Shown here one piece after another: positions 53,606 through 64,000 of a DNA stretch of 64,000 nt. Origin of the DNA: Voacanga thouarsii (Eukaryota > Streptophyta > Magnoliopsida > Gentianales > Apocynaceae); NCBI GenBank assembly GCA_026120185.1, contig JANUWF010003368.1, forward strand, positions 868,001-932,000, written 5' to 3'. Under the pieces are notes generated by a model. That model did not search any database. It had not been told where the DNA came from and worked only from the letters and a program-made list of their open reading frames with translations. The first letter of the stretch is position 1, and the number at the start of each line of letters is the position of its first letter. The translations under genes were made by a program, and so were the position numbers.

Positions 53606-56600
53606 TGTAACACCCTACTACTTATGTATATAGATAGGGCTGGATGTCACCCCATTTAGAGGACTAGGGGTCTTTATAATGAGGTACAAAATAATAATAA
53701 AAAAACAAACTAAGTAAAATAAAAAATACTCTTATTACATCCGAAGGTAATACTTATACAAGTCTGAGAGATCAAACTAGCAAACATCTCTTGAAAGAAA
53801 TACAAATTAAAAAAATAAATTAAATTAAATGGAAGATCATCTCTTATATCTTCGACCTGCTCAGTATAAGCACTCTCCTAAAATCATGATATAAAAGGTG
53901 TGAGATTGGCATCTCATTAAGTCATGTGTGTTCAAGTGTCAGATGCAACCATTTCGTGCATGGAGGTTTATCAAAATCACAAAACTGTGTTTGCAAGTCA
54001 ATTTCATCAATAACAGTTATACAAAGGATCCTTGATCAATAAATCCAAAATAGTTCACAATAACTCATTGTTTCATCATATTCATAACTCATTAAGTAGG
54101 GATTAGCAATTATTCAAAGAATAGTATCATAATCCATATCATGGTTACCACCATGATAGCGTCCCAATGTATTTTTTCAATAATAGGCAGTGGGGGATCC
54201 TCCCACTAAGGTGAGATACTCATTCATCTCTACACCCAACACTCCAGTTGTCTAATCTAGATAAACAATGTCCACATGGACCACGGCCTGACTAAGTAGT
54301 ACTGTTACCTCTCCAAGTTGAGTTCATCTTCTGGAGGTGGCCTCCTACTAGAAGACTCACTCTTACTCTTCAAGACTAGTACCACTAGCCTACCCCCGCT
54401 GAGTACTCAATGCTCCTTATTTAGGGACAGAATCATTTTCCTTTTTTTTTTTTGAAATTCTTTGATTAGCTTGACTACAAAACGTGGTTTTTCCTTAATA
54501 GCATTTTCAAATCGTGTAGTGATAGAGTAAGAAATCATTTTTCAATTTAAGTAGTTCAAAATTGACAAACTCATTCAGAAAGTAAAACATCCATGTTTCC
54601 AACCCAAGTATCAAAATTGCACAATATAACTCATCATGTTCAACCAACGTTTCAATCCTCTTGTCAAACATCATATTGACATCAATTCCAAATAACAGTG
54701 TGAAAAATGTTTCAAACATGTAACATTTATCAAAACGGTTATGCAGGGACTTACTTGGATAAATTAATAGTTAGACCCAACCCAATTGATTGCCCTTACT
54801 TCCACTCATTCCTTATCATGAATAAATTATTCTATAATTAGAATCTAAACATTACATCCACTATTTCATGCAGCATGAATTCTCATGATCTCACTAATCA
54901 CCTAATTCATCCATGACATCTAAATGATTTAATTCATTAGATCATATATACAATTTTCCTTTGCCATGCTATTGATCATCATCGGGCATTCATCCAAATC
55001 AAACCACAATATGACAACTCCTATATTCAAGTAACATAAAATCATCATAATCAGCCCCTATTAACATTAAAAGATCTTATCTTAGCCAACATATCATAGA
55101 GCTAGATTCATCATGACAAGGTACATCAATGTCCTATTTCATATATGCTTTGTCTATGTCCCGCATCAACCTATTTATCATTCTAGTCCATTCATTCTTT
55201 CATGCTAGACTTTGTAAGTTTTCATAAGTCAATACATTAAAGATCAAAGCCATTTAAATCAGTAAAGAAAGAATATTGATTACCTCTTAGCGAAATAGAC
55301 TTAAGAACACTACAATCCCTTGATGACTAGCTTGAGTTCAATGGATAGTTGAAGAGGTTGGTCCGCATAGGTGTTCTTGATCGAGATTCACCAAGAAAAG
55401 GAGAAAATTAGTCCCTTATGGACGTGATTTAAGAGAGAAAAGAGAGAAAGAATGGAGAAAGAGATGGATAGAAGGATTGGAGGTAGCTTACCTTGGATGT
55501 TGTTTTGGTTTTGGTGGAGCTTAGGTGTCTGCTGGCCGAATTGTTGGAAAGGGTGAGAGGCTGCCTTTTTCATGAGTTTCAGAGGTTTGGAGAGTGGATT
55601 TTCATGGTTTACTAAATATAAAGATTAGGTTTTTGTGTTTGGAGAAGTCATACCTTGCTATGGATTCTTGATCACAAGAATAAGTTTGACAGCTTTGGAC
55701 CCTTTTTTTTATTACCGAAACTGGGCAGTAGTTTGGGGCTATTGCTATTGTATTTTTTGTGCTTGGGATGACAGAAAATCTGGACAAAAAGAAGAAAGAA
55801 AACAGGCTGATTTTTGGTCTCTATGGTGGTGAGAATGAGAGAAGAAAAATGAGTCTTTGTGTAGTTGCGTTTTCGCTCAATGACTAGAGAGTGTTTGAGA
55901 AGGTTTTGGCTGGAATTTTTCGTGTAGAATGGGTGCTGATTGTGGCCGAAATTTTGAAGGGAAGGAAGCGAAATTCTGGTTTTTTTTTTTTTTTTTGCTA
56001 AAACAAAATCCTAATTAAGGTTATCTTCGATTACATTACCTAACGTTTGAAGAGTTTAAGTGGAGCTCCAATAACTCTTAAGGTGGCGACAGTTTGGAGA
56101 AATTTTCCAGAAAAATTCCTGAAGGAATTAGGTTATTGTTTAGGAAATAATTTAATTAATTCCCTATATTAATTTGAGTAAATTTAGATAGCTACTAGAT
56201 AATTAATTTATAAGGGAAAAAATTCTGGTTTTCTTTTTCTTAAAGCTACACCGAAATTCCTTTCCCTCTTTCCCCAAATTTCAAAAATCATTATCCAAGA
56301 GATAAATACTTCATTTAAAATCCAGCATTTCTCCTTTTATTTTCCTTTTAGAAATTATTTGTAGAAAATTAAAATATGGAGACTTATCTCCTTAAGAAGT
56401 GGAGGCTACTTTGAAGAAAATAAGCTATATATTTATATTCTTTATTTCCTAATAATTTTCTAAGATATAGCTTTCAAAATCCAAATTAGTAATGTTTAAA
56501 ATTTTCTAAAAGATTATGATAAGATATTAGAAATAAGGATTTAATTTATTTTTAAATGCTTTATAAAATAATTCCCAAAATAAATCACATTCCTAAATTT

Positions 56601-56980
56601 TAGGAAGCATTCCAAGGTAGGTCTAGTCTAGGAGGATTTTGGCCAAGGCTTAGAAAAATTTGGGAAAAGAAAATAAAAGGAAGGAAAGGATTTGCAATAG
56701 CTAAGATTCAAACTCAAGCCCATCAAGAATTAAACACTAAGCATTATCCACTAAACCACAGCAACATTTGTGTAAATATTCTCCTAACAAATTTCCTTAA
56801 CTCCTACTCACTTGCTTCATTATTTTTCTAATAAATCTTCCTCAATAAAACAAAAGCTCAACTAACTCAAATTACACCACCACAGAAGAACAAATTACTT
56901 CATGAAACAATAAACTCATGAAACTCATATTTTCATGAAAATAATTCAAATTACCAAATGTAATATAAAAATGTTATGAC
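53606..56980 (-). repeat. Gypsy long LTR, copy 3 (solo or 3' LTR)
   Basis: Starts TGTAACACCCTACTAC as copy 1 does, and no primer site precedes it, so its left end is the outer edge of a 3' or solo LTR inserted in L. ATTAT (53601-53605) is the expected duplication. It shares the GGGGTCTTTATAATGAGG run, the GTGAGATACTCATTC block (54213), and the GGAGGTGGCC...GAGTACT block (54334-54410) with copy 1. A T-run lies at 55979. Interrupted by copia E at 56981 close to the expected LTR end. Confidence 0.75.
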
Positions 56981-59002
56981 TGTGAGGTTTGGAAAAATAG
57001 AGAGCATGCCACGGGAGACAAAAATGGAGGAAATAAACATAAGAACAAAGAATAGCAGTAGCATGAAAGCATCTAGTCCATACCTTTGCGTGCCTTAAAC
57101 CTTGAAAACTAAGGAAGAGTGGACTGAATCACAAAGGACAACTTCCTCCTTCCCGTGAGATGAAGCCTCCGGTTGCTAACCTCCTTCAACTCCTCAGGTG
57201 CATTAATGCTTAGCTCTTCAGTTCTCAGAATGTACCACAGCCTAACCTTGTTGGTGAACATAGAAAGTGGGTAAGGAAAAGGCACAGACTCTATCATCTT
57301 GGTTGGCTTTGTTGGCTTCTTATGTAAACAAAACAAAACCAAGAAATAGAGAATCAAGAGTTACGAGAGGCAGAGGGTCACAAGAGAGAAATGAAGCCTG
57401 GTATTTCAAATGTTATTTTCCCACACAGAGAGCGGTGAGTGAAGCCAAAAATATTTATTTTTTAATTTCTTTATTTTTAATTAATTACTCTGATAACAAT
57501 ATCCCCTACGATATAATATTTCAAACTCTCGGATATTATTAACTGAGTAAGATTTAGCTTCACCCTAAACTCTTCTGAACTGTGTCTGAAAAAATCCTAT
57601 GGTCCATGCTATTGGGCCAAAATAATATTTATTATTTTTCTTGGACCCGAAAAGCCCAAAATATTAAACATTTATTATTTATCCTTGAGATTAAATAAAT
57701 AACCCAATAAATAATTAATGTGCCCAAATGAACAAAAAATAATTAAACTTAATTATTTATTTCTTGGGATAAATAACCCAATAAATAATTAATGATTAAT
57801 TATTTTCCTCTAATTTAAGTTCAGGTTAATTTTCTAATGATTCAAACTCGACCTAGGCCCTGAATAATTTATTAACCAATTAAACCAGATAATAAATTTC
57901 GCTCAATTTATTTTATTTTAGTCTAATAATAAATTAGACTTCCTGAATAAAATAAAATCCTCTTTATCTGAGACCAATTCCTCAACCCAAAATTAATTAG
58001 GACTTACGGGCTATTTTGAGGACAAAAAAGACACATCGCCTTGGCTACTAAAATGATCAAAATACCCCTACTATATAAATAGCTGTATTTTACATTTTAA
58101 ATATTTTCTAATATCACCATAAGGAAATATTGACCCTAAGGACAATGCTGCATTAGCAAAATCTTCGACCTACAGGTGAAATGACTAAAATACCCCTCTA
58201 CACATCTTCGTACATTTAGAGAGGAAGAAGTGTACTAACACCCCTCTAAATGACATCTACCATCTTTAGGCTTCTAGTCCAATGATCCACGACTTCCTAG
58301 AGTGTTTCTGCTTTCCAAGAGAGCTACCCTAAAGCAAACATCCAAGTCATGTTTCCTAGGGCCTTGGATACTTAGATCATTCAGACAACCACAAGGGGCG
58401 TTATTATGTAGAAACTATCTTGTATAAGTCTGTCTTAACTAACTAGTTACATAAACCCAATATGCAAGTATATTGGTTCTACGATAGAATCTCAACTATA
58501 GCATATCAAAGCATATGCTTCCAACTTCATCAGACCGCCAACTCATACTCATGTCATAGAGTACTGGTCCACGCTGTAACGATAGTAGTCTAGGTTTCTA
58601 CCATATAATACTTTTAGAAACCACTACTGCAGGTCCTATTCTACGTATTCGAAATACGCTTATGTCATGAAGTGTGTGGACTACTCACTGGCCAAAGGTA
58701 AGCTATTCCTCATTTAGAATTCATAACATAATAACCTAAATATGATGAGATTCCCATTCTCATCAATTGGTTAAGAACAAATGTTTATGTGTTTAAATAA
58801 CCTATGATCCATACCTTACTGTGAAAGACCACCATTTACATGGATCACTTATTTAAACACAATGGATCTTTTCCAAACGAAATTGTGCACAAATAAAAAA
58901 ATAAATAAATAAATTCACAAATAATTTCTGAAAATAAATTCTTTTATTAAAATATTCGATATTTATATCAGAAACCTAGTCTAATAGGGTATATTTCCAA
59001 TA
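56981..59002 (-). repeat. 3' LTR of copia element E
   Basis: About 2.0 kb; plus-strand start TGTGAGGTTTGG, end ATTTCCAATA (terminal CA mutated to TA). A plus-strand TATATAAATAG box at 58072-58082 is in the same place as in LTR A. Confidence 0.85.
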
Positions 59003-59024
59003 ATCTCCCACTTGCACTCTTAGA

Positions 59025-59600
59025 CTAGGTAAGTCTATAGGTGCCCACACCAGTGGCGTCTAAGTGTCTCTTGAAGACCCTCTCAGCCAAAGGCTTAGTG
59101 AATGGATCTGCTAGATTGTTATTTGAGGCAATCTGTTTCACCACGACTTCCCGTCTCTGGATGAAATCCTGGATCAGGTGGTACTTTCTCACAATGTGCT
59201 TCCTCTTCTTGTGGTTTTGAGATTCATTGGATTGCGATACTGCGTCAGTATTGTCGCAATACATCACAATCGATCTGTCTCTACGTGGCACGACTCCAAG
59301 TTCTGAAAGGAACTTTTAGAGCCAGACTACTTCCTTGGATTCCTCCGAAGCTGCCACATACTCAGCTTCCATGGTTGAGTCAGCAATGCAAGATTGCTTG
59401 ATACTCCTCCATGAAATTGCTCTTCCAGATAAGGTGAAGACATATCCACTAGTGAATTTTCTCTCATCCTTATCCGCCTGAAAGTCTGAGTCTGTGTATC
59501 CCGTAGGAACCAAATCATCAGCCCTGTAAACCAGCATATAATTTCTCGTTCCCTTGAGGTACTTAAGAATATGCTTTACAGCTTGCCAATGAACCTCCCC
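59025..59600 (-). pseudogene. Copia RNase H, element E
   Basis: 59537-59316 contains the RNase H start (YTDSDFQADKDERKFTSGYV, with the first Asp) and the MEAEYVAASE segment, with the catalytic Glu. 59291-59025 continues with MYCDNTDAVSQ (third acidic residue) and the C-terminal ADPFTKPLAERVFKRHLDATG, the normal end of copia pol. A one-codon stop or frameshift at about 59310 separates the two. Confidence 0.85.
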
Positions 59601-60535
59601 AGGGTTTGACTGATATCTGCTAACTCAGCCTACGGCAAAGTAAATATCTGGCCTAGTATACAGCATGGCGTACATGAGACTTCCCACAGCCGAAGCGTAG
59701 GGAATCCTACTCATCCTGTCCTTTTCTTCTTGAGACTTAGGACAGTCTTTTGAAGAAAATGACAACCTATGTTTGCAAAGGATTAGAGCTCCCTTGCATA
59801 AGTCCATGCTGTACTTGGTCAGCATCTTGTCAATGTATGTAGCTTGAGATAATCTTAACATTCTCTGCATCCTATTTCTAAGAAGTCTAATCCTGAGAAT
59901 GTAGCTGGTTTCTCCCAAGTCCTTTATACTAAATTAACTAGACAGCCAAACCTTTGTAGATGATAATGGCCCTACATCATTTTCAAGTAGTAGAATGTCA
60001 TCCACATACAAGATAAGAAAAACCACATTAATGTCTTTAAGTTTCCTGTACACGCATGGTTCATCCTTGTTTTGAATGAAACCATAAGACTTTACCATCT
60101 CATCAAAATGAATGTTCCATGCTCTTGATGCCTACTTAAGTCCATAAATGGACTTCTTAAGCTTGCAAACCATATGTTCTTGGCCTTCAGCAATGAAACC
60201 TTCCGGTTGGGACATATAGATGTCTTCGCTAAGATGGCCATTCAAAAATGACATATTGACATCCATTTGCCATATCTCGTAGTCATAATGACATGCGATG
60301 GCAATGAGGATACGGATGGATTTAAGCATGACTACCGGGAAAAAGGTTTCCTCATAATCGATCCCTTCTTTCTGAGTATACCCTTTCACCACAAGCCTAG
60401 CTTAGAAGGTTTCTACTATCCCATCCGCTCCCCTCTTCCTCTTGTACACCCACATACACCCAATGGGTTTTATCCTTTTAGGTGAAGCTATAAGATCTCA
60501 AACCTGATTGAAGTAAATAGACTCAATCTCGACTC
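59601..60535 (-). pseudogene. Copia reverse transcriptase, element E
   Basis: 60392-60132 starts [20 protein letters not shown] and keeps motif A ([11 protein letters not shown]). It stops after SIYGLK, where CAG has become TAG. The YVDDILLL loop is intact at 60008-59997. 59918-59625 completes the domain (RMLRLSQATYIDKML, then SAVGSLMYAMLYTRPDIYFAVG). All polymerase motifs are present but in at least three frames. Confidence 0.85.
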
Positions 60536-61690
60536 TCATTGCATCATGTCATAGATTTGCATCGGCATCAGCAATAGCTTCCTCGTTTCTAGTGGGGTCT
60601 TGTTCCTGATGGTCGGAGACCAGCTCAAAAGCTTCTCTAGTCCATCTATCTGGAACCCTAGACACTCTCCCATTACGACGAGGCACCATTTGTACAGGCT
60701 CTTGAGACTGTACCTCTTATTGTTCCACAATCGGGTCAGAAGAAGTTGCTTCCGAAGATAACTTCTTCTCAAGTTCCAACCTAGTTGAACCTTTCATGGA
60801 AGTACTTTGTTCATCCTCTAAGTATCTAGCATTGGTACAAACCAGTACCTTCTGCTCCTTAGGATGATAAAAGTAACCACCCTTTATTCTTTTTGAATAC
60901 CCAATAAAATAGCATAATTCTGACGTTGGTTCCAACTTGTCTCCTTTAACCGGTACATAAGCTGGACAATTCCATATCCTGAGATGATTTAGACTTAGCT
61001 TATGCCCAGTCCATATCTCATAGGGAGTTTTAGGTACTGACTTGGAAGGCATCAAGTTCAGAATGTATACCGCTGTTTCCAGGGCATATCCCCAAAAAGA
61101 TACTGGAAGAGTAGCATGAGATATCATGCTTTGGACCATTTCCATCAATATCCTATTCCTTTTCTTAGCTATTGCATTCTGCTGGGGTGTCCCTGGCACA
61201 GAGAGTTGGGATACTATCCCATGATGTACCATGTAATCCTTGAATTCACCTAGGAGATACTCTCCACCACAATCCGATCGTAAGGTCTTGATTAATTTAT
61301 CTGTCCGACGCTCCACTTCAACCTTAAAATCCTTGAACTTATCAAAAGAGTCAGACTTATGCCTCAATAGGTAAATATAACCAAACATTGTACAATCATC
61401 CGTGAAAGTGATGAAGTACTTAAAACCTCCTCTAGCTGGTGTAGACAAAGGACTACACACATCAGTATGAACAAAACTCAATATCTCTTTGACCCTATCC
61501 GCCTTTGGGAGAAAAGACCTTTTGGTCATCTTTCCCATCAGGCAGGATTCATATTAAGGCCAATTTTTCAATCTCAATGAGCCCGAAGGCCCATCATAGA
61601 TTAGCCTTTGAATCTTGGTTGAGTTGATATTACCCAACCTTAGATGCCAAAGATATGAGTCATTGACATTGGTCTTTCTCTTCTTAGTTA
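60536..61690 (-). pseudogene. Copia pre-integrase and integrase, element E
   Basis: 61538-60717 is open for 273 codons, the longest copia frame here. The zinc-binding pre-integrase segment lies just upstream (61690-61560). Core: [10 protein letters not shown] (first Asp), [11 protein letters not shown] (second Asp) and [19 protein letters not shown], where the codon at plus 61164-61166 gives Lys at the third catalytic position. C-terminal part: [19 protein letters not shown] and [18 protein letters not shown]. 60772-60536 is the linker to RT in another frame. Confidence 0.88.
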
Positions 61691-62227
61691 AAGGTTCAGA
61701 TTAAGCGTTATTTGATTGATTGTTAATCGGGTTTAAATAGAATAGATTTCCATACATGTGTCCAGTACATAAAATTTCTCTATCTCTACTGATAGAAATA
61801 CTAGAATGGAAAGATACAGAATATCCTTGATTTAACAGTTTTGCAACTGAAATCAAATTCTGATGAAAACTAGGCACATATAAAATATATTTTAAAATCA
61901 CTATTCTATTACAATAAAAAATAAGATCCAGCTCTCCCACTGCAAGGGTCCAGACTTGTGCTCAATTTCCCACGCGTAGCCCATGTTTGCCCTTCTTGAG
62001 TCTTCTAATCTTTCTAAACCCCTGTAAGGAGTTACAGATATGATCAATGACTCCTGAATCAACAATCCAAGTGGAAGTTGATCCAATCATTGATATAGAC
62101 TCTAGATAGAAAACATTACCTGTGGGGTTTTTCTTGGCTTGAAGATCTGGACATTCCTTTTCCAGTGTCCCTTCTTCCCACATTTGAAGCACTTGCCATT
62201 TGGTTTGTCTTTGGGCTGGGTCTTGGG
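61691..62227 (-). pseudogene. Copia zinc knuckle and protease, element E
   Basis: On the minus strand CFKCGKKGHW is followed by a one-base frame change and ECPDLQ, so the knuckle is split. 62192-61962 then carries the protease site TWIVDSGVIDHICNS, with DSG kept and the following Ala changed to Val. 61940-61701 carries the protease C-terminus (HQNLISVAKLLNQGYSVSFH, then MYGNLFYLNP). Confidence 0.8.
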
Positions 62228-62922
62228 CTAGGCTACTACGTTTCCCTTCTTCCTTTTGAACTTTTTGGGCTTGGACCCAGTTCTTAAGGAAGAAGCCTTA
62301 GCAATTATGGCCTTTGACTGTGGTTTCATGACCTTTTCTGTCATCTGGAATTCCTTTATTAACTCAGTTAAACTCATGTTTAACTTATTCATGTTATAAT
62401 TTAACTTGACCTGAGTAAAGGAACCCGGTAGAAATTCGAAAACCATGTCCACTTAGTTCTCGGGGTCAATGATAGCCCCTAAAATTTTTGCTTCCTTGAA
62501 AACAGCAATCATCTTGAGCATATACTTTTTGACTGATGCTCCCTCAGCCATCTTAGAGTTTATTATAGTTCGAAAAGCCTCCTGCCTTACGGGCCGGCTC
62601 TTGTCCGCGAACATAGTGGCCAATGACTGACTAATGTCATACGCAGAAGCCATGTGCTCATGTTTTGACTGGAGCACATAGACATGGAGGCTAACATATA
62701 GGATTGTGCCATTTCATCAGCCTTCTTCCATGCCTTCTTAGCCTCTCGCTCTTCGGTGATGGAACCTTCCCCGATCACAGGGTAGGTATCGTAAAAGACA
62801 TACTTATACTCCTCGGCTATGAGTATTATGTCAAGGTTCCTCTTCCAGTCCGCATAGTTTATTCCTGTTAACTTATTCTCATGGAGAATAGTGGCCAAAG
62901 GACTAAAAAAACCTCCCACCAT
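62228..62922 (-). pseudogene. Copia gag, element E (UBN2-type)
   Basis: Starts at the ATG at 62922 (MVGGFFSPLATILHENKL, then NYADWKRNLDIIL, the conserved aromatic start). The frame shifts near 62640 and meets a stop at 62453. Pieces 62922-62587, 62677-62453 and 62452-62228 together cover the whole domain, including KKYMLKMIAVFKEAKILGA and SFTQVKLNYNMNKLNMSLTE, and a basic tail before the knuckle. Confidence 0.85.
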
Positions 62923-64000
62923 TTCTGAAAAATTGAAAAATAAAAAAAGGATTTAGTTTGTGAAAATAAATTTGTGCACTGAAATTAATTTGGCTCTTTG
63001 GAAAACTGACATAACTTCTTAGGAAGATTAACAGTTCCCTAAGCTAAGTGTATTAACCACCACAAATTAATTTCCCTTCTAGGTAATGATTTAGAGAATA
63101 ACTCCATCGAGGGGATGGCCGTTTCCTCTCATTTCCTATGGACATACCTCGCACTATAGCCTCTAACGTGGGTTGGCTGATTATAGTACGTGTCCCGTGT
63201 TATTAATTACATCCTCCCATTAGATCTAGATCCTTGTGGTATCCCCATCCTATATAGGTTCACTCCCAGGGTAACGCGAGAGGACCCACGATCTCCAATG
63301 AGGATCATGGTGGAAGCCGTGGGGCTGTTGGAACCCCGCTCCCACTTAGTCTTTTAAAATAAAGTTTTTCTGAAAAATATCCTTTTGAAATTTTCATTAA
63401 GTTTTTTCCTTAACTTAAAAATAAAATATCTAAATCCATTAAAATCTCTATGTGAAGGATTATATCCTTTGAGGGATTTTTCTATGGACTAATTTTATTT
63501 AAGTTAAAACTTAATGATTTAAAAAATTTTCCAATTAAAACTTTCTAGAGACTTTGGTTTCAAGTTTATTTAACAAAGTAATTTTTCTTGTGCAAAATAA
63601 AATAAAATGGCTTTATATTTTAACTTACAAAAATATCTAAATCCAATATATTTTCTATATCAATGATTAAATCCTTTGAGAAAATATCTAAGGATTAATT
63701 TTTGTTCAAGTTAAAATAACCATTTAATTTTTTAAAGAAAAATTTTTTCCTTGTAAAAATATTCCCAAAGACTTTGGTCTTTGAGAAATTGCGCACATAG
63801 GTACACAAAAAAAAAAAAAAAAGCATGCCAGAAAACAGTAGACGTTTTCATACTTTTCTATTTTTAAACCTAAGTGCCCAAATAATAGAATTAAATACAT
63901 TAATTAATTAATTAATTATCTTGTTTAATCCTAAAATCCCTTACTAATATTTTTCATGCAAATATATTCCAAGAATAATAACTATTGCAAAATTATTAAC
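62923..64000 (-). mobile_element. 5' leader of copia element E
   Basis: 62990-63360 is conserved with the leader of A (7860-8225) and partly F (40640-40775). It includes a candidate stem at 62997-63043 and the GGGGCTGTTGGAACCCC core. 63370-64000 is AT-rich, with an A-run at 63807 and (TTAA)n at 63898-63918; nothing coding is seen. The primer site and 5' LTR lie beyond the window. Confidence 0.7.

Larger units (their letters stand above)
56981..64000 (-). mobile_element. Copia element E (3' LTR, full pol and gag, leader; 5' LTR off the right edge)
   Basis: The best preserved member of the A/D/E/F family. From right to left: leader (62923-64000), gag, zinc knuckle, PR, pre-INT, INT, RT, RNase H, polypurine tract (minus strand AAGTGGGAGAT, 59003-59014) and 3' LTR 56981-59002. 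All domains are present, with frameshifts and a few stops. The 5' LTR and primer site should begin within a few hundred bases beyond 64000, judging from the leader length in A. Confidence 0.9.

Noticed and set aside
54507..55573. Minus-strand ORFs of 60-70 codons in gypsy copy 3
   Set aside because: Chance frames in LTR sequence; not conserved as frames in copies 1 and 2.

Overview
The window looks like AT-rich nuclear DNA from a flowering plant with a large, repeat-laden genome, probably pericentromeric or other heterochromatin. I see no host gene, tRNA or rRNA. Almost every base can be assigned to decayed LTR retrotransposons (Ty1/copia and Ty3/gypsy), to a rearranged endogenous pararetrovirus (Caulimoviridae-like), or to one Stowaway-type MITE. 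The plant origin rests on the element families: initiator tRNA-Met and tRNA-Asp primer sites, UBN2-type copia gag, a caulimovirid integrant, and CTCCCTCC-ended Stowaway termini. I cannot name the species.

Left nest (1-25911). The oldest layer is a minus-oriented gypsy-type LTR (G, 24569-25911). A copia element (B, minus, 10741-24568) sits in G. B's gag was split by a second copia element (C, 13867-22930) that still has both LTRs and a 5-bp target duplication GAATG. B's reverse transcriptase was interrupted by a third copia element (A, 4463-10740). A's own RT is cut by a gypsy element whose very long 5' LTR (184-4462) and primer site open the window. The missing halves of that gypsy, A, B and G should lie, in that order, to the left of base 1.

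Middle (26175-40775). A plus-oriented LTR of the same broad kind as G (J, about 26175-27193 and 32429-32500) carries a short gypsy element (K, 27194-32428). K has paired LTRs, gag and part of the protease but no RT, RNase H or integrase. Next come about 5 kb of pararetrovirus pieces in alternating orientation (32500-37560), forming two nested pairs of inverted repeats. A 484-bp MITE sits in one arm, and the other arm preserves the empty site. A plus-oriented copia LTR fragment (37562-38755) then abuts a minus-oriented copia internal fragment (F, 38757-40775).

Right nest (40776-64000). A gypsy long-LTR copy (copy 2) holds a solo LTR (H, 41512-43075) and then copia element D (45973-50434). D is cut by a non-autonomous gypsy-like element L (50435-53605), L by another gypsy long LTR (copy 3, 53606-56980), and copy 3 by copia element E (56981 to beyond the end). 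The missing right halves should lie beyond base 64000 in reverse order.

A, D, E and F belong to one copia family; A, D and E share a Glu-to-Lys change at the presumed third catalytic residue of integrase. All coding regions are broken by stops, frameshifts or deletions, and nothing in the window looks able to move on its own. The least expected structures are the hairpin array in C's leader, the GC-rich blocks placed upstream of the TATA box in LTRs of unrelated families, and the inverted-repeat layout of the viral locus.
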